From the NCBI GenBank assembly GCA_028095005.1, contig CM051460.1, positions 149,787,461 through 149,851,460 on the forward strand: a stretch of DNA of 64,000 bases. Reading direction: 5' to 3'. The DNA comes from Rhynchospora pubera (lineage: Eukaryota > Streptophyta > Magnoliopsida > Poales > Cyperaceae). Shown here one piece after another: positions 1-11,800 of this stretch; position 1 is the first letter of the stretch; the number at the start of each line of letters is the position of its first letter. Under the pieces are notes generated by a model. It saw only the letters and a program-made list of their open reading frames with translations. It was not told the DNA's origin and did no database searches. Position numbers and translations under genes: made by a program.

Positions 1-1483
1 AGGTGTTCAGAATCTTCAGTTGCCACTACTGCTATGTGGAGGTTAATCTCCACGGTTCATCTCCGTTGTCTGAGCTTTCTTGAACTTTCTTGTATAATCA
101 AGAGAAGAAGATGAGTGGAATGGTAAATCTTGGAATTAATCAGAATCAACTTTACGGAATGAGAGGACGGTATGTATATATATAGAGAGAGAAGGGTGTT
201 TACAACGCTCCAACAGAGAACCAAGCCTAATACAGAAATTAACCGAACCTTCCGTTGAGAACTATACTACATTTTGATAAACTATTTTGATAGAGCTGGA
301 AAAGGGAACCGACCGTTGATTTTTTTTTTTTTATCTATCCTTTTTCAGTCAAATGCGTTCTCGTTTCGCTCAGAAGATCAGTAATAAAACATATAAATTA
401 AATGATGCCGATTGGATATACTTTTATAATAAATAATAATAATAATTAATGATGATGATGATTATTATTATTATAATTGTAATTACTGTTATTATAATTA
501 TTATATAATGAAATGATGATTATGACGGTATCTATCTCTGCTTCCTATTTCATATTTCGACATTTCCATTTTCAATGCCATTTTTGGAGAAAAAAACACA
601 CCATAATTTTAGTAATATAATTTAATACTCTTAAATTTTAAGAAAAATAATTCACAGATAATTAATTCAATAGCATTTCTCAACACCTTAGTTCTTAGTG
701 CTTTTATTTGGTTTTAGTTAGGATCAGATCTATTAAACCTCGTTCGTTAACGATGTCCATTTAAACAACTTATAAAAATGTAAGACTCGCCTTTTCAGTT
801 CTCTTGATCGAAATAGCTAAGTGAGCTACTGCTCTCCACCCTGACCGTCCGTTTTTTTTTTCTTTTGTAAAAGGGAAAAAAAATTATTGTTATACACAGA
901 CTCACAAATTGAGCTAAGTGAGCTACTGCGATCCATTATTGGAGGAGAAAAATGTAGACTCACAAATTCTTAAATACAAACAAATAGTGCAGTGAAATAC
1001 ACAGACTGAAATGCGGACATTGCATGGAACAGTTCATCTGATGAAACGTTATACAGCGCTATCAAAGTAAGATGATCAAATAAAGTTGATAATTGGAATG
1101 AATGGCAGAGATCGGCCTGTATAGGCTAGCGTCGAAAAAACAACAATAAACAGTGATTTTGGGTAAGTTATAAATTTAAGTCCTACATCAAAATTCTGCC
1201 AACGAGGTAAATAGTTGATAAGCAAACCAAAGAGACAAAGAGGTTTAAGCAGAAAACTGTGAGCGAGAATCAACATGGAACAAAACTGCTCAACTGCACC
1301 TCTTTATTTCTTTACTTCTATAATATTTACAACTTCCAGGTGCTACAGACAAATTGTCGTCCCTACTCCCAAAACCGAGGTAGCATTATAATACTTAAAC
1401 TAATTTTACAGCTTTGCTAGTGTAGACCAAGGGCTATCTACAGTAAAAATAATCATTATCCTGGAGCAAGAAAATTGAAAACA
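1..1483. other. Intergenic, downstream of BASS3 gene
   Basis: No gene could be supported. The first 114 bases are open in frame 1 and end in TGA at 112-114, but nothing recognisable is encoded. There is an (AAT)/(GAT)-rich low-complexity stretch at about 425-510. An 18-base motif beginning agctaagtgagctactgc occurs twice, near 818 and 912, and gactcacaaatt occurs near 899 and 957, suggesting a local duplication. The 3' end of the minus-strand BASS3 transcript should lie here, but no polyadenylation site was assigned. Confidence 0.5.
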
Positions 1484-4278
1484 CTAGGAGCTAGCGTCAG
1501 CACAAGTCTGAGGAATGGAAGGATGCAAAATGTCTCGAATCCGAGACCCGTTACCCCAAAATGAAGCAAGGCTAAGACCTGTTATAGCCATTATGACAAC
1601 TGAACAAGCTGCCGGTACTGCCTGGCTACTACTCCCCAGAAATTGGGTTGCAAGGAGACCTGCCAAGGTTGAGCTCTGCATACCAGTACAGAGAGAAATT
1701 GTCCTGGACACTGGCTCATCTTGCCTAAACACACAGGAAATTTTGCACATAATTAATAAAATTGGACTTATTCTGTATAGACCAGTGTAACACATCAAAT
1801 AATCATTTACTGACCTCCAAGCACAGAAATCACTGTTTCCCCTGAACATCTCTTTTGCTTCTTAAAAAATTCCCAACTTACCCTCTTTCCTTCCCCATCA
1901 TGTATCTAGAGATTACATGTCTATCCACATGTTTACACTTTCATAGATGTTCCATACAAGTTACAAGTTCAGATTTTGCATGATTCATTAATTCTACTCA
2001 AGAAACAATGCCATACAGTATACCTCATAGTAGCGACATAAACCACGATTTACTGGAACAACTTGTTCTGTACTTCAGCAAAAATTTTACAATTTGGCAG
2101 TCCAGTTTAGGTCAAAAGTTGCAAATCTAATGTCATCACTCTAATTGGCTTTCACTAAAAACCAACTTGGAAAATGGAATTCAAAGTAATATCTAAATTA
2201 ATATTACCTCCAAAATGGCAGTTTGGAGAACCAATAGCCGATTGTGAAGGCAACAAGGTGGAAGGTTAAAATTGGGAAAAGTAAATGGAAGCCCTGAGAA
2301 GATAGAATCTTGCTTCGGTTAATGGCAAGTGGACTCCCAATGCATAAAGCAGTGCAAATCATGGCCACAAAAGGCATTATAGGCTGTATGATATTCACAA
2401 CTGCCTTTGCATATGTGTTTAGTAGAAGTCCTAGAGCCACAGGAAGAAGTACTACCTAGCTCACACAAAAGAAATGCAAATAAGATAACAAAAACAGAAC
2501 TATAAAAATTTGAAAAATGATACTTGTACAATAATGTAGATGCCCATACAAAGTTCCACTAACAGCAACAGCAGCACTAAATGTTTGGTTGAGAAACAAC
2601 CAGAATCACAACTTGTAAGGGTATTACAGAACTGGTCGAGACCAGCACAAGTTGCAGACAAAATGTGGCTGTTGTACTCAACAAGTTACCAATCAATAAT
2701 TATTAAATGATGACACCAATACTCAGAAGGTTATGCTGTTAATTTGATAAAATAGCTGCTACGATTAGCATGGTTATTCTGCACTCTTAATAGAAAAATT
2801 TACACATACCTGTAAAATAGACTTAGACATGGCAACACCATCAACTGGTACAACCGACCCAATCAGAAGGCCAGTCAGAAGAGGTGTTACTACAACGGAA
2901 GAAATAGTAGAAGAGCTTGTTAGTAGTATACTCAAGGCCACATCCCCTTTGCTTAGGTAACTAGCATAGCTAGATAATTGTGCACCCGCCACACAACAAG
3001 TGAGAATGAACCCAGCATAGAATGTAGATGGCATCCTAAATGCCTTTGCAATTAACAGGCCTAAGAGGGGCTTAAGTGCATATTGTGTGATATATCCAAC
3101 TGAAAGGGGTACCGGTCTGTATTGAAACAGTGAAGAAGAATAAGCTATCACATCTGTCATTATCAATCTAATTTTCAATTATAACTAATGGCACAACTAA
3201 CACTTAATAAATAATAACATTACAAAACTTTAGGTAATAAGCCTTTATTTATGAATACCATCATGATTGAACCCAACTTAGCATCATTCAGTTATAAATT
3301 TGAGCACTGTGCCTCCAAAAGCCTACCAAGTCCAAACAGATTTTACCTCACATACCACTTGTGCAAGGAACACACCAACATCAAATAACCAAAGAAAAAG
3401 ATAATAAAAAACTGGACTGTTGAAGGCCAAAAAGCACAGTAAAAGTAACCCAGCTGAACTAGTGGTTACAGACTTGTTCGTTCTAAAAGAGAACTTAAGC
3501 AGTAGTACTTGTGAGTTGCTACACTGTGATCATTGATTGCTATGCTACAGAATACAAATTATTTTAAATGGATATTTAAAGAGAATTTAACAACCTCTGG
3601 AAAGCAAGGGCAAAATCATCAATTGACAACTTAATCCCAATGGATAGCATTATTCCTCCAAGAGCTGGTGCATAGTACTCTTTAGAAACCCTAAACAGAA
3701 CCTCAAGTTAACTATAATCCATTTCAGTGAACTCAAAAAGAAATGCATCTGCTAATAAAATCAATTCCAACTTTTTCAATTTCTCTTCCAAAGTGCACAT
3801 TACTAACTCCCAATTCAAAATGATCAAATCTTCTATTTCCATCTAACAATTGAAAGGCTCTTAAATCATAATCACAAAAACCATCAGAAAGCAATTCTCA
3901 CCAAGAGAAGGTTGCAGGGTAGCTAAGAGCCGCCACACCAGTGGCCACAACAACAAGCGGCAACATGGCCGAGATTTTCTCCGACACATCGCCCCCATTT
4001 CCTCCAGTGGCTCCATCCGACCTCTCCTCTCCAGTTCCAGCCGTCGCACCAAAGGAAAGAATCGACGCATTCCCTTCTCTCCTGTGCCACCCGACCTTAC
4101 CGAAACCCGGTATCGAAAACGGCGTTGAGCTGGCCGAAACGCGGCCCCGAGAAGCAGTTCGTAGAGACACGTGGCGCAATCGGGGAAGGAGGCGGATGCG
4201 AGGTTGGACCGAGGAGGAGGAGGAGGAGGAAGCGAGAGAAGGACACGTGGCGCCGCAGAAACAAGCCAATGTCGCCAT
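1484..4278 (-). CDS. BASS3: BASS3-like sodium/metabolite cotransporter, chloroplastic
   Basis: Five exons on the minus strand: 4278-3902, 3690-3595, 3116-2810, 2455-2208 and 1724-1484. All junctions are GT-AG and phases add up to 1269 nt (422 aa, TAG stop at 1486-1484). The protein belongs to the bile acid:sodium symporter (BASS) family. Residues 1 to about 90 are rich in Ser, Arg and Ala with few acidic residues (start MATLACFCGATCPSLASS), as in a plastid transit peptide. A hydrophobic multi-pass core follows, with family segments such as YYAPALGGIMLSIGIKLS, FILTCCVAGAQLSSYAS, GLLIGSVVPVDGVAMSKS and ISLCTGMQSSTLAGLLA. Length and sequence fit plant BASS3 best, from memory. The expected site is the chloroplast envelope. 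The substrate is not established from sequence. The start is the first ATG that gives a transit peptide. Confidence is high for the family and moderate for the number 3. Confidence 0.9.
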
Positions 4279-4725
4279 TGGCGTAGGAAGAGAAGGGATA
4301 CTTCGCTGAGGTTGAGATAGTTGTGTAATGTGTATAGATATAATAAATTTAATTGAGAGAAGATAGAAATGAAGAGGGATAGAGTGAGGTTTGGGTTTTT
4401 TTTGGGGATTTCTTTTTTTCTTTTTTTTTCCTTTTTTCTTTTTTTTTTGCGGTCTCTGTTTGAGAGGAGAGGAGCCGGGAGGCGGATGGAGGGAATCGCC
4501 GTGGAATAATTGTGTGTTGGGTTTTGGCTCTCATCTCTAGAATTGTTGGACGTAGAATTCAAGTAGAATTCTCAAGTGCTGCCGACCGAGATATTTTAGT
4601 TAGGACTTAGGAGTGTGGTGGTCTAGGAATCTTTAGAATCTAGGATAGCGAGGTTATTTTTGGTATCTTCTTTGTTTTTCTTTGTACTAGTATTTTGTTC
4701 CTCTCAAGTATTCTAAAAAAAATAA
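4279..4725. promoter_or_regulatory. BASS3 5' leader and proximal promoter region
   Basis: This is the stretch upstream of the BASS3 start codon. In the gene's direction it is purine-rich, with long A/G runs at about 4395-4450. No convincing TATA box or motif was assigned. It is bounded on the far side by a Mutator-like foldback element at 4726. Confidence 0.4.
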
Positions 4726-5159
4726 GAGATGGGCTAAAATCAGCCACGACTGACGGATGCAACCGTCAGCTACGATCAAATTTCATGCAACCGTCAGCTA
4801 CGATCAAATTTCAATTTTCATGATTCTAACAGTTGTTCCGAACCGTTCAATGTGTTCTCCATATTGAAATTTCGTTGGAGACAAAATTTTATATTTTTCT
4901 AAAATTTTTTAGTATTTGTTTGATATTTTACAATATTCTTAATCTAAATAATTATGGACCCTTCAAAAACTATGATTTTTTAAAAATCTCAAAAAAAATA
5001 GTAAATAAAATAAAAAAAATATAAAATTTGGTCTTCAATGAGATTTCAATATGGAGAACACTTTGAACGGTTCGAATCGACTGTTAGAATTTCGAAAATT
5101 GAAATTTGATCGTAGCTGACGATTGCATCCGTCAGTCGTGACTGATTTTAGCCCATCTC
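4726..5159. mobile_element. Foldback MITE, family A, copy 1 (Mutator-like)
   Basis: The two ends are inverted copies, GAGATGGGCTAAAATCAG on the left and its complement on the right, and the arms stay complementary for well over 100 bases around an AT-rich centre. A perfect 9-bp TSD, aaaaaataa, lies at 4717-4725 and 5160-5168. It has no coding capacity. Long inverted arms with a 9-bp TSD fit a non-autonomous Mutator-like element. Other family members lie at 6805, 25465, 58426 and 62071. Confidence 0.9.
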
Positions 5160-5168
5160 AAAAAATAA

Positions 5169-6106
5169 ATAAACAAATAAACAAACAAAGAGAGAGAGAG
5201 AGAGACACACACATTTTACCCTGTGTATATTGATATATTATGACTAATTAATTATATTGTTTCTGTAAGTCAAAATATTATTGGTTCCAGCAAAATTTAA
5301 TATTTTTAATATATAGAATTTAATAATTTCCAACATATATTCTGCAATATTCAAAGATAAATATTTAGATATGATCATATGAATGTCCATATATTTGACA
5401 TATAGATTGTCGATATATGCAACAATCCACTTGCTTACATATTTTTAAAATAAGAAATTAAATATATTTTAAAATAATTAAATAGTTCCACCATAAAAAG
5501 ATTCACCCCTTTTAAGTTCCATTATATATAACTCTTCTTATACAAAATCAGTTTGGTCTAATGATGCCTCCATTTATCTGTGGAAAATATCCTTTGCCTA
5601 CCTCTTAAGGTTGCAGGGTGCCAATTTTTTATATGAGCCATTCGATATAATATGGATGGTTAAAAATTTTTGGGCCTATCAATCTGATATTATGAACGGA
5701 ATTTCCATTAACCGTTGAGATTAGATCTAACGGTTCGAATCAAAAGTTGGCAGAGGATGTGATCTCAACTCGCTCAGATTTTTTTTTTTTTTTGTAATTA
5801 AAATTTTCCAGTTTAAATTTATACAAGCAAAAATAACAGAACCCGCTGCAAGCTTGCAACGATGCAGTTTCTGTAAAAACACAACCGAGGAATTACAACA
5901 ACTTTACAGTTCTGTATTCCAACTAAATTTCATCTAAGTTTCATTTTCACTCCAATCGTATGAGTCTCTAAATCTGAATTTCAAAATTATTAAATAACAA
6001 AAATGTTAATTGCCCTTGAGTTTGTTAAAGCAAAGTAAGACAGAGCGGAAGATGCAAAAAGAGAAACTTCTATTTTGTCGTTATACGTGAATTTCGATTT
6101 CATAAT
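5169..6106. other. AT-rich intergenic DNA with a decayed inverted-repeat copy
   Basis: No gene is visible. Dinucleotide runs (GA then CA) sit at 5189-5212. At about 5585-5775 a degenerate relative of the 49707 element can be seen: it shares ccgttgagattagatc-like internal sequence and GGATGGTT-like motifs, but its ends are too worn to place. A T15 run lies at about 5779-5794. Confidence 0.45.
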
Positions 6107-6224
6107 GGGTGCGTTTGGATATAAAAAGAAGGAAGAAAAGAATTATAAACAATCCAAACTCTTCACAAAGTTACACACTTCCCAATACTTCTTCCCTTCT
6201 TCCCACACCTATCCAAACGGAGCC
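6107..6224. mobile_element. Short MITE, family B (GGGTGCGTTTGGAT ends)
   Basis: The left end is GGGTGCGTTTGGAT and the right end is atccaaacggagcc. The flanks carry a 3-bp duplication aat (6104-6106 and 6225-6227). The internal core, ending in the string ttacacacttcccaatact, is shared with at least six other copies in this window. It has no coding capacity. A 3-bp TSD suggests a PIF/Harbinger-like origin, which is tentative. Confidence 0.8.
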
Positions 6225-6804
6225 AATATGAATGAAGCAGATTCTTAGAAAAAAGAGAAAACAACGTGAATGGAGCAGAATTTAAAAAGAAAACAGAGAG
6301 AATCGTTCCATTCATCTTTCCAAGTTTTTTATTCTTTCCTGATTTAGAGTGTTCCCAGTTTACCGCTGATCAATATGATTGATTACGTAATACAATATAA
6401 TATATAGTTGTTTGTATGAACACGAAATAAAAAAAGAATCTTTTCTTGCTTTGCATCCAGGAGATTAGTCTAACTTTTAAGTTAGTAATCTAATTTGTTA
6501 ATCTACAATTGTCAAATAAATTTGAGGTCAATGAAATTAGTACTCACATTAGACCTAATATTTACTTAACTTCATCTCAAACACTAATCCCAGTATTAGC
6601 TTTAATCCCTAATCCCACTAACTCATGGTGTTGCCTATCGCCCCCTAAGTAAATTGTACATCAGTTATTTTTTCCTCTCAAGTCAACAGATATGATATAA
6701 ATGTTCCCCCTGACGGAACAGTATACTCTACATTATTCATTTATTCTTATAAAATAGGGTATATTCTACATTAATTTTATTTTAACTTCAGTATTAAACC
6801 TATC

Positions 6805-7179
6805 GAATAATGCTAAAGTAAAACGCGTTTGACACTTGAGGCTGTCGAACACGATGAAATCTCAATTTTTGAAATTATAATAGCCAATCAGACTGTTCAA
6901 ATTGTTCTCCAAAATAAAATATCTTTGGAGATCAAATTTAAAATTTTATGAATTTTTTTTACTATATGTTTTAAATTTTTTTTTAGAAAAATCATCAATC
7001 TAATTAGTTTTGGACCATCTAATTTTAAGAAATCCGAAAAAAAATTCTTAAACATTTTGAAAAAATATCAAATTTGATTTTCAAGAAAATTTCAATATGA
7101 AAATAATTAAGCGATTCACCGTCAATTTCAATAAATAAGTCTCAAATCACAATTTGAGTATTTGACTCTAGCATTACTC
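6805..7179. mobile_element. Foldback MITE, family A, copy 2 (Mutator-like)
   Basis: The ends are GAATAATGCTAAAG and the complement of GAGTAATGCTAGAG, with a perfect 9-bp TSD aaacctatc at 6796-6804 and 7180-7188. The inner arms carry the family A pattern: a motif of the type ttcaaattgttctcc, then an A/T-rich core, then the same in reverse. It has no ORF. Confidence 0.9.
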
Positions 7180-7194
7180 AAACCTATCATTCTG

Positions 7195-7871
7195 GACCTA
7201 TGTTACATGGATACTCCATTTTACTGGCGTATCCCGTGTCGGACACGTGTCCGACGCGGATCAACTCAGGTGTTGCCGCATTAGATCTGAGAATCTGATC
7301 TGAGAATCTGAGAAGACAAATAATGGTGAAGGTGGTCCCACGCACGCATCCAACAAACAGAGACCTGGGACGTGACACGTACGGTCACGAACGCCACGCA
7401 CTGTGCGCACGAAGACAATACCTTATATGCCATCCATAGTAACTTTGATATCAATTTGTGGGACTAATAAGTCACCTCAAAACCGGACAAATAAAAACAC
7501 ATGTTGGGCCGAGTGAATAACTTTGGGCTATAAAATATTGGATTGTACAAATAATATTCAATTGGTCCAATAAGTCAATAACAGAATAAATAACAACGAA
7601 AGGCCGAAAGCTATCAACAATTCAACATTATGTTAATTACACTGTTAACATTATGTTATTAACCGTTGAATTTCTCAATATAAATTTAAAGATTATAATA
7701 TACTTTTATTAATAAAATTTATAAATTTATTTTTTCTAATTATAAAATATATTATTTTAATTATTTTATATACACTGCCGTATTCTTGTTTTTTGAAAAA
7801 TGACGAATCCCCACACCCTTATCGTATCCGACACGATACCCACACCCGCACCCGGGTAACATAGTTCCGGA
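7195..7871. repeat. Degenerate inverted-repeat element
   Basis: The left end GGACCTATGTTACATGG matches the complement of the right end, GGAACTATGTTACCCGG. Inside, gtatcccgtgtcggacacg near 7230 mirrors cgtatccgacacgatacc near 7823. The middle is AT-rich and has no gene. No clean TSD was found, so the limits are approximate. It starts seven bases after the TSD of the 6805 element. Confidence 0.55.
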
Positions 7872-8811
7872 CATTCCCTTATATGTTCTTTTCGAAAACT
7901 ATCCAATTAACCAATGGACTACTTGTCTAACGGACCTGAAATATAGAATAGAATGGGAGTGTGACGATTGGAGGCCCAATATGATTTGAGTTTAGTTATT
8001 TTTTCTTCTTTTATTTTGCTTTTTTGTGGCGCAAGAAATTTTTTTATGAGAGCAAGTAGCCACCTATTTTTCAATTCCCTCTCTTTCTGTATCCATTCTT
8101 TTCGTTCGTGGAGAGTCGTAAACGAAGTTGTTCAACTCTGGCAAGCGTTCACAACTCAGAATCAAAATGAATTTTGTGTGAGTAAATATTTGCAAAGACA
8201 TGCTAGAATGGCAAAAACACGCATGAAGAAAATTGCATGTATTGATATGTCGTCCCAAGGACATGTTCGATGCTTGTAAAGCAAGTCGTTTATTTTCCAT
8301 CGTGATTTTATACAATTTATACACACATTATTGTGCAATAAGTTCTTCTGTAATAGAAAAATGCCTCCTGTACATAATATAAACTCGTCATTTTATTCTC
8401 CTTTCTTTTCTTGCGGCCGCTCTTGGTTGATCTAGAGATTATATATGTCTCGAGGCATCTCAAAATTATCTTTGCACTATACAAAGAGTTGCGAGTCCTA
8501 TTTTTGAGATGATACATGGCGAAGAAATATCTATCCAATCCATAACTTGCAACTGCCGATTTATTTATTATAATTTTTTTAAGAAAACTGAGTAAATTAT
8601 AAGCAACAATTACAACTGTAATCCAAAATCCCATTGGGTAGGAAAAAAAAAAATCAATTTCACATGTTCTATGCAAAATCATTCAACCTCATCTTTCCTA
8701 ATCCCCCTCTATACACCTGCCATCAAATAAACAATTAAAATTACTCTTGTACCCTCCCCAATTTTCACTACCTACACACACCCCTCAAAAATAAATGTAT
8801 GTATTTACACG
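7872..8811. other. Intergenic DNA 3' of the MACPF gene
   Basis: An open frame of about 100 codons lies on the plus strand at 7968-8279, and others lie on the minus strand. None resembles a known protein or shows codon-like composition, so none is called. The 3' untranslated region of the minus-strand MACPF gene should begin just below 8812. Confidence 0.4.
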
Positions 8812-11800
8812 TCACTCGATAAAGTCATCATGCCCGGTGCCATAATTAAGCAATGCAAACTTAACATGCAATCCGATCTTTCCATTTTCTTTAACTAGCT
8901 TGGCTGCTGTGACCATCCAATGACCCGGTACGTCATGCGGCCCACGTATAACCTCTGACATGTCCACAAACTTGAGTAACTTCCTATATTGTACCGGTAC
9001 AGGTGGCCCATCCGGGTAAACCCCTGAGTTCAGTTTTGCTGGTTCATGCTTCGGTTGAGCCATGGTATTTTCCCTTTGGATGAAGGGAGTGCTCAGACTG
9101 GTACTGATAGCGCTCAAAAAGCTCCCCTTTTGGGATGCAGCTGGTGCACGGGTCCACTCAGTCTTCCTTATAGCGCAGTTCGGGAGATGTGTATAAAGGA
9201 GCCTCAAGTGTAGAACCTTCCTAGACCATGTGCCTTTTGTCACCAATTGTGCACCAGTAACTACAAAAACACCATCAGTAACCTGTTTAAGCCACATCGG
9301 GTCGTGCTTTACAACTGAAGTGCAAACACATGAGTAACGTTTCCAAGAGACCGGCTCCACATATGCAGCATCAGAGTCTTCAGAACCTTGCCATTGAGGA
9401 GCCATTTGTGGAGCCAAGTTGGGGCCTGTCAGCATGCTTGGCATGGATGAGAGGTGCTGTACATGAATAGCTAGGCGGTTGCACTTCCTCCCCTCTAGGT
9501 ATAATCGGAGACCAATAACTGGTTTATTTTCACTTGAAACCTAAAATGCATGACAGAAAGTTTATTAAAAACAGTACGTCAAGGGTAAAACCTTAACCGG
9601 CTGTACTTAAGTCTGAATAACTATACTCCAACACATGTAAACGCAAGTTGAACAGCAGCTAGAATAAAAAGACAAATATGCCCTAAAAGTAAAGCTAAAT
9701 TAACTGATCATGCATTCAGATTAATAGATCCAGCAATAACTAATAAATTAATAATTAGAATATGTTTTTGACCTATCATTGTTAATTTTAACACCTAATT
9801 TGGCAGCTATTCTGCTAGAAATTAAGTGATCGCAAATGACCAATTGTGCGATATTAAAATTTTAATAATACTTGTTTGAATATTTCCAAGTACCATTAAT
9901 CAATGAGCATTATCCTGAAGTACCTGAGAAGTGCTAACTTGGAGTTTTGGGCCAAGACATCTAAACTGGAGAGATGGATAAGAAGCTTTCCTTTTCTGGG
10001 GCCCGAGTGCTAGCTCATTGAACATAGGAGCCCATTGGATAGGTACTTGGAACTCCAAGAAATACCGCAAATCTTCAATATCAGGTTTATCTGATCATTC
10101 CAGAATTTATAAGATTAATTGGTATGTGGTTACATGACACTCGATTAAGCCCTTTAACGAAGCAAGTATTAGTTTAAAGAGTGTACACATAAACTCTTTG
10201 ATACTACTTGTATGTGGCCCTTATACTAGTATAAAATGCGTTTTTTTCCCTATTTTCAGGGTAGGATTTTGGAGTGGTACTGGCCGGGAAACTAGATAAA
10301 AATTGCTTTCTTCCTTTGCTGCAAATTAGTGAACTTACAACGAAGATAAAGGTTGATAGCATGGCTGAGAAAGCCGCTGCCCTGGATGCCCGTCAGAAGA
10401 GAAGTAATAGGCACAAATTTAAATGCTATTGCATCAGGGTTTGCTGAAACTGTTTGGAGCCATCTGGAGTGGCTGGGCACATGCACGTCACCTCCTCTTT
10501 TAGAACAAATTACAGTTAAGCCCTGACACAATTTAATAATAGCATGATTTTCATCTCAAGCTCTTGAAACAATAAATGCCATACATTGTCAATTTTTTTC
10601 CTATTAATAACTTCTAATTCTTTATTAGCGACTATTCAGGGAGCCAAGGAATGTTGCATGGAACTACCACCAGAGAAAAAGAAACTGAGCAAAATAAAAT
10701 ATCAGTAACATTAAAAAAATTAAATAACAACACGTGCAGCTAGCAAAGACTGGTAATGGGTACAGTACTGGTCAGTTTAATACAGTGTAAATTGTGGTAT
10801 GATGATCCTTTAGTTCATTCATTTGAAATAGTACGGGCACCAAACAGTCCTAGCACCAGGATGAATGGGGAAAAAAAATCAAAGACTTCAATCACATGTA
10901 TTCATCAAGGCTATGCTTGAAATTTCATAATTACAATTTTTAAAAACTTACATCCTTGTTAGAAGTTTCTGAATAGCTAGATAGTTGCAAGTTATTTGTT
11001 TGTAATATCCGAATGAATACTTCTGGGACCTAAATATCAAACAAAAGAACAAACAATTAAAATCTATAAAAGAATGAGGAATAAATAGGTTCTATATAAA
11101 AAGGCATATCTGTGTTGCCTAAGGTTCTACATGAAAATACCGGTTACTATCAGAACCATGCCAGTCAAGTACTTGTGTGTAATTTTCCATTCATAAAATT
11201 ATTTTTACTTGGTACCCTGCAGATCAATTGTTAAACTGGTATGGCTGTATGGGACCCGTTTATTTTGAATACCCATTCCATCATTTTTCAAGGGCCTACA
11301 GAGATTGCATTACTGCTACACAATATCAGTAACACACCTTGTTCACTATGCATCTCAATATCATTCTGCTACACAGAGATTGCATTACTTCTACAGATAT
11401 TCACCCTGTGCCAAAGTTATGTACCTATCTGATTCTCGCCTATACATGTTCATTATCCATCTCAATATCATACTTCCTCAGATCTGGAACCGATGTAAAC
11501 AAGGAGGACCGGTAGCATTGCATTTAGCAAACAATATACAAAAATAAACAAGGGGGTAGAAAAAAATGCACCTTGTTCTTGCCTTCTCTATTCTTGCGGT
11601 GAATAGGAGAGACACTTGTCCCGTCTTCAAACAAAATATTGCCTAGGTCTTCCAGATGCATTTTTAGGTCAGCTGTGGATACAGGTGAAGAATGTGTTTG
11701 CCTGACGCATACCACATCTTGGCCTCCAACCGATAGACCAACTATTATGTGGGTTCCATATGTCTGTATAAATCTGGAATATAACATTAAAATTGCATGT

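Noticed and set aside
1515..1790. Plus-strand 91-codon frame
   Set aside because: It is antisense to BASS3 exon 5, whose minus-strand reading matches a known family.
3861..4562. Long open frames over BASS3 exon 1 in other frames on both strands
   Set aside because: They are shadows of the GC-rich transit-peptide exon and cross its leader; they contain no known domain.
7968..8279. Plus-strand 103-codon frame
   Set aside because: No family resemblance, no splice context and low-complexity start.
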